The notes beneath the pieces were generated by a model. That model saw only the letters and a program-made list of their open reading frames with translations, was not told the DNA's origin and did no database searches. 64,000 bases of DNA. Source: Prinia subflava. Its lineage: Eukaryota; Chordata; Aves; Passeriformes; Cisticolidae. A program made the position numbers and the translations under genes. Location: contig NC_086248.1 in assembly GCF_021018805.1 (NCBI RefSeq), positions 98,603,239 to 98,667,238 on the forward strand, in the 5' to 3' direction. Shown one piece after another: positions 11,127 through 26,333 of this stretch. How positions within the stretch are numbered: position 1 is the stretch's first letter; each line of letters starts with the position of its first letter.

Positions 11127-14100
11127 GCATACAAACCCACAACTAACTCTGGTCTACCGCAGCAGCTAGACCAAGTTCTTTCCCTCTCCAAGGTTTTCTA
11201 AATGCATGTTCCCTCATGAGCTTCCCCTTTCTTGTGCATGAGCTTGAGCACTAATACAGCCACATACTGTGCTGATTGCTCATTTGTTGGCATTTAATGT
11301 TCCCTGGGTTTGTGGTAACTCAGGGGTCACTGAAAATTCTATTCACAGCTCTATTTGTCTTTCCATGGGTTTTTGCTAATTGGGCCTGGAAAAATACAAT
11401 CTACAGGCATGCTGCTGTATACCTATAAAATATTCATACTAAGATTGACAAGTCAGCGTAGCTGGGACTCAAGTTAAGTCAGTAACACCCTTTTAAGATT
11501 CTGGTAAATATACCAGGAGCTTTTGTTATCGGCTTTGTTTTTTTCAAGTGTTAGGTCTACACACATATGAGATGGGTAAGACAGACTTCTTGTTTAAAAT
11601 GTGCTAAATTATTTCCATAAATCTTATATTGTTGGCTGTTTAAATTATTATAAGCCAAGGTCCCTGGCACTGGAGGCTACACACTACAATGAAACGTGCT
11701 CATATTTTCTGTGTTTATGGATCTAAATTATGACAGGGTACTTTTTTCTCTTCTGTCTCATGCTTTTTCTCCTCAGAGCACTCCACTGTGGATATTCACA
11801 GATGGGCTAATAACAATCGCAATGGTTGCCCATTTGTCACCCTGTCATAGGTTGCCAGAGATTCTTTATTTGTGCTATTAAAAACATACAAATAAAAAAC
11901 ACCTTTAAGTTGTCTGATGGTCCTCCTTGAAGGCCTATTTAGTTTCCAGAGAGGCATTGAAAAATCAAGTTTTTAATACTTATAAAGAATAAAGAATGAG
12001 AAAGAAAATTCTTTCCTGCTTAACTGTAACTCATCCAGGTGTGCTTTCTGCAGACCTGCCACACATAGCACTTATGCACTGTGTTTTCTTCCTTTATCCA
12101 AAGGTGGGATATGAGGGAGATTCAGATCACAACCAAGCAATGAAGAACAAGTGACACAATGTGCTCACCATTTTGACAATAGCTTTATGTGCATCACCTG
12201 TGTGTTACAGGATCTTCTCTTATTTGAACTTTTTCAGAGCAAAAGTTTTTCCTACTTTTGTCAACCAGGTGGCTTTGCCTTTTTTCTCGCATATTTCCAG
12301 CAGTTCATCTCCCATTTTTACCACTGAAACAATGACTTTCACATCCTAAAAGAGACACTAGTTCCTAGTAGAAGGGAACACGTACCCAGCCATTGCAAGA
12401 CAAGGTGTAATGTTGGATATGAAATCACAGGTAAAACCCGAGTATGAACCCCCCAGGCAATTCTCCCAAGCAGGACTTAACTTGGCAGCCTGGGCTTCAC
12501 ATCCTAGTTTCCTCAAAAACCTTCCAAGAGGCTTTTACAGATGAGAAAGTCATGGAAACCTTGCTTTCACACCCCTGGTGCTGATACATGTAGCTCCACA
12601 CTCCTATCTGTATGCTGAGCCTGGCTATTTGCTTGGCAAATGTCTTCAAAATACCTGTGCAGTCCCCTCACTGCCAACACACATCTCCTGTGGCTTTGTT
12701 CAGAGCACAAATAAAGCTTTTGGGGTAGGGAATATATTTCTCTTTCTTTTCAGACCACACATAGAAAAATAGAGCTGATCTTGGCTGGAGGTGATAGGTC
12801 AGGTCATGACAGAAACAGGGAATTCTTGTAGTGGCAGCCAATGTAATTCTCCTCCCCTGTGGCTGGACTTTACAAAAAGCTTCAAAGTTTTTGCACAGTG
12901 TCATCTTCTAGGATGCTAATAAATTATGCACACTTGCTGGAGTTGGCTCTCTGATATTCTCCCTTATGGTGCTCTCTTACAAAATTACTTCCTCTGGGAA
13001 CTTTTAGTAATGGAAGACACGGCCAAGATGAAGTGGGAGCTTGCTAATTGGTAGTGATAATCTACTGGAGCATTAAGTGAAGTAATCTTTATACTGTTTT
13101 TCTCAGATCTCTTTTTTATCTAAACTTGCTGCTATGTCTTCAGCTAGAAAACAGAGCTTGTCTCAAAGAAGATGCACTTTTCCCACCCACCTTCTACAAT
13201 TGATGACTCATTATAATAAATATGGGCAACACACTTTCAGAGTTCTGCCCTTGTTACAGTCCACTCTCCACATTCACTCTAATGTGATCATTTTGCTTAG
13301 GGTTTGCTGTGTGCCAGTGATAAAAGACATTAATGTTTCCCCTGAGTAACTAATGGGCTCTTTCATAATTTGCATGTCCCCTGTTGGCATTGGCTGACTT
13401 GTGGTCCAGGATGGGCACTTCTTCAGCTTTGCAAGAGGCATAATATTATTTTGCTAAATATAATGACACTAAGGGGACAGAGTTTCTTGGAGTTGAGCTT
13501 CCACAGAATTATAAAATCTAATCACCAGTTAGAGATGTCAATCCTGCCATGTAAAAAAGGCAAAAGGCAGGTGAGTACCCTCAATCTTGCACATGAAAGA
13601 ACAAGCAGATAAATTTGGGCAGAGTCCTATAGACTCGATCCTAAACTGTGTCATACTGGTGAACCAACCCAGCTGTCCCAGCCCTGCTGAGTGCTGTCCC
13701 CAGACAGCAGGGACACCCAGGAGGCCTCAACTGAAATGCTTCAGACCCTTATGTAGACCAGACAGACTGAAAAATGAAGTGGCTGGTCCTTTGAGGATTA
13801 AAAAACTATGGCGTTTTTTATAGACATTAGGCATAAGTATTCTGTTGCACATGGTTAGTAAGTGCAGTAATAACAGACAAATGGCTGATGTGTCCTGTGG
13901 TGGTTGTCCTTGGTATATATTTACTTTTGACATTCAAGATAATCTTAAGCATGTTTTAAATGTCAGAAGAAGAGGTACCATGAAACGTCAAGGCTGTTCA
14001 TCTACAGCTTAACTCTTTTAATGATTTCAAATGCTTTCATTCTACTGTAATAATCTTTTATTCACTTCATCTTACTTTTCTGTTCATCAGAAATTACTTT

Positions 14101-17100
14101 GCTTATCAATTATTATTTTTATATGCTTGAAATTTCACATCTTGGCATCATTTGTGAGCTGCCTTGTGTGGGCACAGCGCTGAGTGTGTGCACACCTGTG
14201 AGCTGCTCTAGCTCAGGAAGACCTTCATCAGGGAATAACTCAAAGTTAGTTGTGTAGTGAAGATTGCAGCACTTTCTGCTGGCTCATACAGGGCTACTTG
14301 TAAGGCTTCCCTAAACCCCAGTGGGACTAAGGAATCTCTGAGGAGTTATGAATTGCAGCGCAGGATTTACTACCCAGTGTAATGTGCTTTCCTGCTTCTT
14401 GGCCCACGGTTCTTCTTCATCTTCCTTCCCCGTGCTTTCTTGTCTGTCTTTTCAATCAATCTGGGTTTTTATTCTTTCTTGCTGCCCTCCAGTTCCCAAG
14501 ATACTGTCAGTATTTTCCTCCACAAGAGGCCTGGACAAAGGCTACACAGGGGTTTATATTTCTAGGGAGACTAGTTTGTGAAAGCCTGTGTTGTAAAGAT
14601 GCACAGTCCCTTCTGAAGCAGTGTGTGTGCCAGGGATAGGAGTAGTTCCTCTTGGGTGAGCAGTACTGGATGCAGCTGAATTTTACTTTGTTAGCAATGA
14701 ACGAGTATTTCTGTTGTTTGACATTGTATAGTCTGTGATATTAGAAATTATAGCACCCTTTAAGCCTTAAGTTCAGAGGTTCAATTAAAGAATACTTTTT
14801 TGTTTGCTGAAAAGAAACCCCTCGCTGTTCTACATTTTATGGTAAATAGCTTTCTAAATTTTTAATTGGCACTGGGAAAAGTAGGTGTATTAAAATCATC
14901 TCAGTGTGGTGATTATAAATGACCAGGGCAGAAAACAGTGGCAGGATCTCAGGCACCAAAAATCATTCCAGCATCTATAATATTCGTCCAAGCATGTACA
15001 TGCCTCCCTGGGGGAAAGTGGTGGTGCTGTGCTGAGGGCTCTCCTTGGCTTGCCCAGGCAGAGTGACGGAGGAGAGCTCATGTCCTTGTGGGCTGAAGGG
15101 GGAATGTGGCACTCACAGTGGTGTGGGGAAGGGCAGATTGTGCTTTCGAAGCCAGGAGAAGGAAGGGGAATATCAATCATGTTGCAAGCTCCTACCAGCA
15201 GCAGATCCCAGGGCCCCAGGAGGATCAGATTGACTGGAAGGAAGTGTGTGTGAGAGAGAGAATTGCATCTTGCTGCAGCACACCAAAATCCATGTCCTAC
15301 AGAATAAGTAGAGTTGTGATATTTGGTGGAGGCACAGTCCAGCACCAGTCTGATGGTTTCACCAAGCAATGGATGATGTTTTCATCATGGTTTGCACTGT
15401 GTACTCAGAGATTTTCACTAGGGGGAACAGCTTCTTGATGCATCCTTGCTTTTTAGGGATACTTCAATGGGACTGAGAGAGAATTCCTTGACTTATTCTA
15501 CAGCAGTGTGTTTATGTCATAAGTAGGGAAGAAATGCCTGTGAGACACTATTATACTCACCTTCCAGGTGATGGATTGGTTATTCCAGCCACAAGGACTA
15601 TTGAAGGGAGATCAGAAGATAATTGACTGTCAAGCTTTTGAGCAATGTTAAAGTCAATTGCTGCAGAGGTCAGTTTATCTGAACAACGGGCCCCTTTATA
15701 AAGGGTTACAGAATGCTAATAATCTTTTTTGTTTTAATGGAAGTTCTAATCATCGTCAAGGGAGAATTAACTTTCAAATGTTAAACTTGAATATCTTTTT
15801 GAAGTCTGAAGGCTCTTGGTCTAAGAACCAATTTTTTCTGTTGCAATGAATGTGGAAGATTTGAAAAAAAATTATTTGGAAAGAGGGAATATTTACTTGG
15901 CACAGCCCCAGCAGCTCAGCCTCTGTGTCAGTTCCTTCTTGTCTGATGTGGGGCATGCAAAGCAGGGTGGGCTTGCAGAGCAAGTTCACATCTCCTGCAG
16001 AACACCAGAAATCCAGATACTTGAATGTATCTTGTCTGTTTAAGAGATACAGAAACTTCCTAGGTTTCTAGCCCTCTTCCACCATCTAAGTGTTTTAAAG
16101 AAGTGGTAAAATACATGCCCCTTTTTTCTAATTAATCACTACACTTAGAAACTAGACGATTGAATTAGTTCCCTAATATCCCTGAGCAAAGAGAACAATC
16201 TATAAACCTTTGATTTTTATATAAGTCTTCAATCTTTTCCTATCCAACACTTTAGTTGGAGCATGCTGACCTACACACTTCAGTTTTATTGCTTTCCTTT
16301 ATGATATTTGGTCAAGCTAAAACAACTTTGGGAAGGTAAATAGTACTTCCATATAACTGTTTTGTTTTCTGGCTCCCATGTGCTAACATGCCCCTGAATG
16401 TTTGTGCTCCATTTTCCTTAAAAGAAATCTTTGCTTCTCAGCTTCCAGTCCAAACAAGTGAGATCCTAAGATACCTGGAGTTTTCCAGAAGAGCTTAGCT
16501 GCATAAATGTAATTACAAGACTGGAGAAAATGTTCAGGTGCTACCCCTATGCCATATTTGTATGAGGAATCCCATAAAACTGTTTCTGGGAATCTGGTGA
16601 GGAGCTGGCTGTGATCCCTTTCTGTGTGAGTGCCACTCAAATAATAGCAATGAAAAGGGGAATGTGCCCAGTGGATGTAAAGCACATGAGGACTACGTCC
16701 ATGTTAGTCACATGCTGCAACAAAAACACTGTACTACCCACTGCTTCAAGGGAATCTCCGTGGCATGTACAAAGCCAGCTCTGTTTGGATTCCTCTGAAA
16801 AGCCACACCTCAGCTTGAAAAAAAAGAGCATGGCTCCCATATGAATCCAGGTGTATGCAAGATTCCTGGTAGTCTGGAGTCCAAGTAGTGAGAGGTGGGC
16901 CAGGGAAGGTGGAGGAAGAAACATCAAGAATATGCTGTAATGCAAATAATGTTGTGAGTTTGGTTAAAGCAGTAGCACCATCTGCTCCAGTTCATTCATC
17001 TCTACTTAACAGCCTTATGCCTTTTCTCTGTTAATACACTTATAAAATATTACTTATCTGATGATAGTATCTGATTATTCTCTGTATGTTCAGATATTCT

Positions 17101-19851
17101 TAAATGCTTTGCTATACTCTAGTTTCTAAATTAAGACATTATGGGCACATGCATATGAACTAAGAAAAAAAGTAGTTTTAGTATGTCCTCTTTAGCTTTA
17201 ACAAACATAAAAGATGACACAAAATACCAAAAGAAACGAGGTTTAGATGGTTACATGATCTATAGAAGGTCACCACAGGCAGAAACAGAAGCAAAAGACA
17301 GAATTTGGGATATGATAAGCAAAGGAGTCTTGTTCCCAAGTCCTTAAGTAAGTTTGTCTAGGAAGAGATGAGTTTACCCTGCCTAAGTTCTAATTTCACC
17401 TTGGAAGATTCAGTAAGATTCTATCACATTTGTTGTACTTGGTGTTGGATTTTCTTATTATTAGTATTACCTTTTAAAAAATCAGGTTGTTAACTGTTGC
17501 TTTACTGTGCCTCTCAGTTCAGAGAACTATTTTTCACAACCTCAGGAGAAGTGGATATCTTGTATACAGGGATGAGCAAAAGACTGTAGCAGTGGCTCCT
17601 TACTTGCCGGCAGTAAAACATTATGATGCTCATTTGCAGCACAAATACACAAGCGTGTTCATCACAATGCCCAGCGATAATGCATTTATATGGCTACAAA
17701 TTCCATTACTTTGTGCACTGAAAGGACAGAGGACTTTGCCAGGTAGGGAGAAATCCCAGAGCACTCTTATTGAGAACATGATATCAGTCCAGAAAGGGGT
17801 GGTATATCTTGTTTTAAACATTCAACCAACCAAAGCTGAAAAAGAATCAGACTGGAGATGGTTTAAGTTCTGCTTCTAGGCATAGGCAGACTGCCACAGA
17901 AAGGTAGAGGAGTAATTGTCTGCAAGGCAGACCTCATCTCAGAAACAGGCATAGCTTCTTCAAAAAATAATGATACGAAACTGAGACTATTCTTCTTCTA
18001 CTCACTGAAGAATGAGAAGTTTTATACACTGCAGGAAGTTGTTGTAAAGGTAGTTTTATTGAAGATAAGCTTTCAAAAAATACCTATAATTTTTTTTTTA
18101 AGACAGCCTGGATTTTTTCTACAGTAGTATTCCTTTTAAAATATCACTAAAATCACAAGGCATGGATTTGCAAGTCTCAGTGTTCTGATGGCAGAGACTT
18201 AGCTGTGTTCAGTGTTTAGAGGAAAGGCTTTCCAGAAGCCTTCTGTTCCAGAGGCTGATCCAATCCTGGCTGTGACCAAGGGTGATGCCTATGGACTGTG
18301 GATGTGAAGGAGGCAGCTCTTTCACCTGCCTGGAAGATCTCAGGTAGGGTAATACTGAGTCTAAAGGCAGCTGTATCTCAGCAGAATCAGTCAGCAACAT
18401 TGAGTCAGGAGGGCTGGAGCAGCTAAGGAGGAAAGGCAATTTTAGGGATCTTTGTGCAGACAGTTTAAAAGCTGGCCCTTCAACATGATCGCAATGGTGC
18501 AGCTCTCACTGTGCCAGCTAAAGGTCTGAGTTCCTGAGCCTGAATTTTTCCAAGCTCTGCTGGGCACAAGCAGGGCCAGCAGAAAATGCATGCAGGTGTA
18601 GTGTTTTGCAATTCCTCCAAATGACTCATGAGCCAAAGATGGGGTAGCGTGGGGGGAGAGGAGAAAGAGGGAAGCAAGTTAAAAGGGTAACTTAGAATTG
18701 AGAGGGAGTTGTGTAACCAAAAATAAGAGTCTTCTGCTATTTTTCCTGTTTCTCAGCTAGAACACAGTCACAACCCAGTGGAGCCAAAGTTGTCAAAGCC
18801 CCTCTGAAAATGCTTCTGGGGTGCCCACTGCATCACTAGGTAATTAGTGACACCCAGGGACACTTTGACACCTTTGCCTTGCTGCAGATGACATGGAGTC
18901 ACTTTTGAAAAATCTCTTCTTTGTGAGTGAAAATAAAGACTAGGAGAGTGATTTAATTTGTGTCTTTACTTTTCTGGTTGGTAAAGTGAAGCCTTGAAAA
19001 AGGCTTGAGAGTGAAGCAGAATAATCAAGCAACTCATTGATCTAAAGTTAATGTGCTGCAACTGCCTCAGCAAATGCTAAAAATGGCCTCCTTTGCTCCT
19101 TTCTATAACTGAGGAAACGGCTTCTGCCAATATCCCTCTAACACCAGCAGCCCTTGGCGCTTTTGTCAAACACGCTCTGTGTTTGAACAGATCAAATGAA
19201 ACTCATTTGTTGTTATTGTTTAAGATTAAGCTGCACTTATGGAATTACCGCGGCATTATTAGGCCAGTTTCCTAGAACACAAAGAGATGAAAAACAAAAA
19301 TTAAAAAGAAGAGGAAAATCTGTTTATTTTTTGGTTTAGAACTCAGTACTGAGCTTTGAGTCTCTGCTGTTCTCAGTAGTGAATTATACAGCATTGTTTC
19401 CTTCAAAGAAGCACCAAGAAGTTGCCTTTAAAACATTATAGGTGTTATACAAAGGTACTAGGAACTATAAAAAGCATTCAGAATGTTTCCAAAATGCTTA
19501 GAAGGTAAGTTTCTGGTGAAAAATAAGAGCAAATCATGCCTTTACACTCTGGACTCTGATATGGAATCTGTACAAGCATGAGCAGGTCACTTAAATGGAC
19601 TATCTACTGCTCCATCTGCAAAATGAAGCTATTGAGTGCATCAAACTACCCAGGGAAGCCAGAAAATATATCTGTAGGCAAAATGTTTGGTGCTGACCTG
19701 CTGGGATTTATGCAAGCTGAATTTTCTTTTGTGCTTTCACTGATGGAAAGCATTTCTGCCAAGCCATCAGAAGCCATAATTTCCTTAAATGAAAACTCAT
19801 CAGTCCTCTAAGTCATCTTGAAAATGTGCTGTGGCTCACAGCTAGTATTTT

Positions 19852-19990
19852 TATAGAATCTTACAGCAGTTCAGGTTGGAAGGGAACATGGAAGGTCTCT
19901 AGTCCAGCTTCCTGCCTAAAGCAGGGCTGACATGAATTTTGACTGTGCTGTATTGCTCCAGTGTGGGGCTTCACATTTGGCCCAGCTGGG
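19852..19990 (-). mobile_element. CR1 LINE 3'-end fragment, old
   Basis: TATAGAATCTTACAGCAGTT is followed by CAGGTTGGAAGGGAACATGG, AGGTCTCTAGTCCAGCTTCC and TGCCTAAAGCAGGGCTGAC. These are CR1 3'-end words in reverse orientation with scattered substitutions. The right limit is unclear; similarity may run to about 20100, where the sequence stays GC-richer than its surroundings. Confidence 0.75.
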
Positions 19991-22900
19991 TACAGGATTC
20001 CCGCTGGCCCATTTCCCTGGCATGGCCGTGTCCCTCTAGATGGCAGCCCTGCCCTCTGGCACACCAGCTGCACCCCTCGGTTCACTGTCATCCACATTCT
20101 TGATTTTAAAACAAAACTTGTTTTAAATCAAAAAGTAAATCAAGGACTTCATTCTTCCATGTAGTTCCACTAATTTTGGTGAATTTAACAAGACTTCAGA
20201 AATGTTCTACAAGGAGAGTTTTCCTTGTTTGAGGAAATTGACTGGTCTGCAAACCTCTCCTGTCTTTGTGTTCAGCGGTGAGTAAACTTCTCTACCTCCA
20301 TTAGATCATGTATTCCTGGAGATCAAAACTTTCTTCAAATACAAACAGAAAAGTAAAAAAAAATAGTACATTCCTCCTTGTGCACTGCCATTTCAGTTTG
20401 AAATTAAGTTCCGAAGAGTATTAGTAGTAAAAAAAATGAGACGAGTCTGGAAAAATCAATACATTGACAGAGGAAACTTTCTTACTCTGACTTTGCCAGA
20501 GGATGCTATTAGGTTGTATCCCGCTTGGGTTTAGATTTTTTGCTAGTTCTGTATTTCCTGGAGCTTAGCCACTAGTAAGATATTGGTAGAAGTAATTCTT
20601 TAACCACACAGAGGATTTTCTTGTATTTCTTCAGTAAAAGATACTTAGCCAGTGCAGGGGAGCTTTACATATTAGCACAGTCTTTGGCTTTTGAGCCCAC
20701 AATGGCTGTGGATTGTGCTGACTTTTGTTTTCACTTCCAACCAACCATGCAGGCAAGTGTTGTAGGATATTTAGCTCTTATTGCAGGACTGGAGCATGCT
20801 AAAGTTGTGAATGCCAAAACATCCTGATGAACTCCCCAGATGAATGTAATTCACTACCAACCTTAAAATGCTATTCTACTCTAGAGAATGACTATTCAAA
20901 AAAGGTTCTAATTTAATCAATAGAGTAACTCCCCGTGTACATTCAGACACAAATAAAATCTGGTAGTGACAACATGATGGCTTTTATTGCTTTTTACTTC
21001 TATTAGCATTGCAGAACCAATTCTGCTTTGAGCAGGCTGGAATCTCCACTTTCCTGTATTATATCCCCTGAAAATAATAGCTGGCACAGTGCAGAGGCTC
21101 TCAGCACCTGAGTGCTGTCAACACTGGTGCTGTTAACCCAGCCTCTGGTGAGTAACCTACCCTGACCACTGAAAGCTCTGGGACTGCACCAGTTTTGCCG
21201 AGACCATTATTTTAGTTTAAAGAGGGGTTGCTACTGGGTGCATTCTACAAGGACAGAATGTCTCAATTCTGATCACAGGATGTCTTTGAAGGTTAGGAAA
21301 TGATTGTATTTTTCACTGACCTTTTGAGTACTGTTCCTACATTAATATAAATACTTCATTATAATATTTTTACACAGTTGACACCTGTGCAATAGGATTA
21401 TATTAAAAGCTGGGGAGGGGTCTCGTTCAATTTAGGTAAGGAAGCAATGATTTGAATACTGACCTCCAACACCTGCAAAACTGGGTGGAAAAAAAAGGAG
21501 AACCTGTGTGCCTGCAGCATTCTGATTGATTCTGTGACTGGTAAGAATACAGCTTGAGTCTATATTACTGGAAAAGTAACATTGTCTAGGAAAGAGGAAA
21601 AAAAAGGTAAAAAAGTCCTATTATCTTAAGAAGATAAGAAGAAATTCTGAACAATTTCACCTATTTCATCCTATATCAGTTCTGATTGTGCAACATCAAG
21701 TTTTCAAAAAGAACAGACTTAAAAGTAGCAGTTTGAATTTTGATTACAGCACTGTGATCGACCTGTCAGTGGTGATAGGTCTGCGATAAATCCTTTTTTG
21801 ACTACAACAGAATTGGCATCATACACTGCAGTTACTGAATGTGAGGTGATACAGGTCCCTCCCAGCCAGGACTCCAGGCTGGATTTTGATACTGCACATC
21901 TCAACATCCAGGAGAGTTTGACTTAGATTCACTTTTAGTGGATGCAATGTAGGAAGCTTCCTGATCTAGCTGGTAATAATGGAAATGCAGGTTGAGTGCT
22001 GCTGTAGACACAGAGGCCAGTGCCCTGAGAAAGCAGGACAGGCTGCATTTCAGAATAGGGAACAGAGAGGAAGGAGGGAAAGCTCTTGGTGTTCCCACAT
22101 ACAGCCCAGGATGTGATGGTCAGAAAGCAGAACTACCAGCAGATTAAAACCTAGAGCCAGGAAAGTGAATTTGCAGCTCAGACTGTCTGTACAAGGAGAT
22201 AATGATGCTAATTCCTGTGAGTAGTGAGCTGGATTCTGATCAACCCTGTGTAAGCAGGTGTACTCCAGAGATAGTGAGGAGCAGAAAAACAGGTTAATTA
22301 CTATTTTTAGCAATGTAATAAGGACAGACTGGGCAAGTTAGCACTATTTCCCTGATAAATATTAGATTGTGGGTTCTCAGGGAGCACAAGCATCTGAGAT
22401 GGTGACCACTAATAGAAAACTCTGCAGGAGTTGAACAGAGGCAGGTTTCATCCACAGAAGAACATACTCAGCTCCTCACTGTGACAATAAGGCTGCTCCT
22501 ATAGCCTGCCATCTGTTCAGTGGCCTTCAGGTGCTCCAGAGCAATACCTGCCCTGGTGAGAGGCTCCTGGCTGTAAACTGCCAGGGAAGACCTCCCCTCA
22601 GATCCAGTGCTACCTCTGGTACTCACTCCCAAAGAGTCAAGAAAGTACATACCTCTCAATGGCACAAGAAATCCTATGCCCCCTCAGTTCAGTCATGGGT
22701 CAGGAGCAGAAATATAGAAACAAAAAGAGCGCACAGAGAGAGCCTGTTCCTCCTACTTTCCTCAAGTAGAGGAGGGTAAGAAATAAGGCAAAACTGAAGC
22801 AGATGCATTGAATTCCTGCAGACTGCTTCTAGTAGCCCAGCGGATTGGCTGTAGGCCATCAATGAGCAGGAGGACACAATGGCTTAGGGGCATTGAAGAG

Positions 22901-23257
22901 AACCTGGATGAAGGGCTTCACTATTAAAATATGTGGGGTGAGTGTCCTCAAGACAAGACCCTGACCATCAACTGAATTAGTATTGTGGACAGGCAGTGAA
23001 CTTAGTGAGCTGGTGGTAAAAATCCCCTTACCATTCTCTGTTCTTTTGCATCTTCTGGGCAACTCTGTATAACTGAGGATCTATTCAGAGTTATTCATGT
23101 TCTCACCCTGCACATTGCAAATGCAATTTGTCTTCACAGACTTAAGACACCCTGCTGAGCCAGGGTCTTTCCTAAGATCAAGTTAACATGGGAGAAAAGC
23201 ATGCTCCCTGGTTTTCTTTTTGTCTGGATTTCTTTTAGTAAATGGGAAAGAAAGGAT

Positions 23258-23307
23258 CTTCACAAAGTACTTATCTTGCTTCTCTTCACAAGGTACTTAT
23301 CTTGCTT
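23258..23307. repeat. Tandem duplication, period 26 bp
   Basis: CTTCACAAAGTACTTATCTT plus GCTT at 23258-23281 is repeated with one substitution (AAG to AGG) at 23284-23307. Confidence 0.88.
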
Positions 23308-26300
23308 AGAGAGAAATAAATACAGCTTTGTGACTCCAACACATCATCTGAGTGGGCTGAGCCTGAGGTGCCTTTTGCCATGTGCAATGCAGGGCAGTCT
23401 CTGTTCGTGTCTAGAGCCCACACAGTCACTTCCACAGCTCCCAGATTAGTGGGGGGAGGATGCTCTGAGACAGTGTTGTGGCATGCAGCAGATCTTTTAA
23501 GGCAGGATAACTCTCTACAACAGAATTTAATAACAAGTTACTTAGTACAAGTACTTCATTCCCTATGTAATTTTATAGCTTCCCAGAAAGTCTCAAGCTG
23601 TAGTCCTGGCTAATGCATAGTCAATTCAATAGCAAGCTCTGGAGGGCTCACTGCTAAGGTGATACTGGCTCCTGTTTATTTCTACTTGCTAAGCTGTATG
23701 ACAAGAACCTTTAAAATACTCCAAATCCTCACCTGATGGTTTCTGTGCTTACTCATCCTGCCATTGACAGAGGGATATTAGGCAGGCCTCCGAGGAAGTT
23801 TGGAAAATGGCTTGTTCCAAAAGACATCTAATTTGAAACCAGTAATTATAAAAGTGTGAATGCTCTTACCTCCCTGGTGGAATTCAAACTTGCAGAGAGG
23901 CTCTCTGCAGCTCCACAGTGCCAGTCCAGCTTAGTGCCCTCAGTGATGGATCAGCTGCTTGCACTGCAAGGCAGCCAAAGCTGTGACTGCGACTGCAGGC
24001 GTGGGCAGCTTGTAAACAGAAAGGCCAGTATTTTTTTGCAAAGGAAAGGAGAATGTGTGTTTTCCATCCTGAAACTGCCTGACAGTGTTATTAGAGCAGG
24101 GTATGGATATAAGGAGCAGTGCATCATTCTGGTGGGGATTCAGTCTGTTGTTGTAATACCCACAGTGTATTGCGCTGCCTCTGACATGCAGTTCCCTCTC
24201 TGTCAATAAAAATAAATATCTGCCTGAAATTTGTTGACAATAGAGATTTTTTTTTAAATTTGAATTTCTTATGAGTTTACCACAGATGTGCTCTTTCTGT
24301 TTTGCTCTTTACTAAATTTTCTAAAAGACCTCGTTGACACTCCACGAGTGTTTTTCTGAGTGGCTTTTCCAGTTCAAGGTTCCTGTCAGGGGACTTTCAG
24401 AGAGATGCTCTGGCAGTGGAATGGCAAACTCTTATCATGTCAGATGCATAAGAATTAGAATTACTTAAGTTGTTTTCTAATGGCAGATTTTCCATCAAGA
24501 AATATCATTTTGAAAACTAGACTTCCTATGGGAATATGTCAATTTACACGAAATGCCAAGGTCTTTTTCAGTCTGAGAGAAAATCAAAATGAAGTATTTT
24601 GGCCTTACTATGATAAAGCAGTGCTATAATTTACTTCATTTGCAACTATACTATGGTATATTTTACTGTAAAGTTGACATGAAACACTTTAATTTTAATT
24701 CCTTTACACAGAAGCATTTGCTCCCCAGCTGTTTTCCTATATAAGATTTCATTTCGAGGAAGCTTCAGTTTTATTCTTGTTCATTCCAACACATGGATTG
24801 GAAACAAAAAGAAATCACGGAGTTTCCTGCAAAGCAGAAATTCATAATATTGTTCAGATCCATCACCTATTGTGTACCGCAGGCATTTGAAAGACCAACT
24901 GGTGCATGACTGGAGTACCACGCAAAGCAAACAAACAGAAAACCCCAAGGGCTGAAATCTGTTCCCAGTAAATATTTGAGTAACTTCAAAGTATTCATCA
25001 ACTGCATTCTGCCCATGAACTATTTGCAAACACCCAACAAGTGCCAGATTTCACAAGCAAACTGTTCACTGCAAAGGGTTTACCTCTTCACTGTGACAGG
25101 GATGTGTGTTACTAAAACCCACCTGTGCCTCTTACACAGACTTTTAACCACAGATGTAGTAAAAGCTTTATGTGTGAGGAGCAGGAAAGTAGAGTTTTAG
25201 GGAAATTATGTTTTGAAAACCTTGTTTAAATATTTCTTCATAAAATTATTTACTGCCTTTTATTCAAAGATTTCCAAACCCAGTGAGCATCATTACTTCC
25301 ACTTTAGTTGCAGACTAAAAAGGCAAAAGGAGGAACTACAAAATTCATCTTAGATCCCATTGCAGATAAAATGAGATGGGAATGGAATTAGCTTTTGAGA
25401 TCCAATTCACAAAACAGTATATACGAGATGATAAATCGGCCTTTATTTATAAAGGGTGTTAGCGTGGTGTTCATCACAGAAGGTGTTCATCACTGTATAA
25501 CTCAAATAAATTCATCTTAGCAGTTTCCATAGCAGATGTACAATAAAGCATACACTCTTTCTTTTCTAGATGTGGAAAACAAGGCATAGATTACAAATTG
25601 CTTTGCAGCATTTGGGGCTGGCAGTGGAAAAGTAGTGGGAGGCTCACAGTGCTGCCTCAGCCTTTTCAGGCCTCATGTCTCTTAATTTGTTTCTCTTATC
25701 ATCGTCTCTAAATTCACCTTTAGAGCAACTGCCAAAACTACTTTGATTTCAAGGTGTGTACGTAGATAAAGCATTCCACACTCAGAGACTAAGAAAACCA
25801 GGAAACCAACAAACCCCATCATGGAAGCAGCTCATGAGGGCAGCTGGTGATGATTCCTCCTTGATTATTGCTTAAGGACTGCTATTTGCAAGCGCCTCAT
25901 CCCAGGAGATTTTCTTGGGGAAAAGTCACGGGAGGAAGTCTTCCCAAAGAGGTGTCATCTGTCAAGACAAGTTGCCTGTCCTGATGACCCTGGTGCTGAG
26001 ATCGCATTATGATGACTGATGAGGCCGTCTGTAGCAGTTAACTCAGCCATTTGTAATCATCTCTCTTACAGGCCTTTTGGTAATCACGCTGGGAAATTCT
26101 TATTTGAACAGTGCAGGTTCTGGGGGGGAGAAAAGCAAAGCTATTTCTCCTGTTTCAGGGAAGGATTTAGACAGACATAAACTTGGGGAGAAATGAATAC
26201 CAAAATATCCACATAAAGTGGCCTGTCCTTCTAGATATTTCTGCACAGCTATTTTGTTTTATTTTTGTGTAGCTTACAGCCCCATCCACAGAGTGGCTCT

Positions 26301-26333
26301 GTTCCAAATGCTCAGAATTCCCTTTCACAAGGG

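Noticed and set aside
14896..15369. 157-codon minus-strand ORF
   Set aside because: Cysteine- and serine-rich translation without a family signature. Other frames are also open here, as expected in a locally GC-richer segment.
17487..17879. 130-codon plus-strand ORF that could be an unlisted exon
   Set aside because: It does not resemble ALK exon 2 or any domain I know, and its ends do not coincide with good splice sites in a consistent phase.
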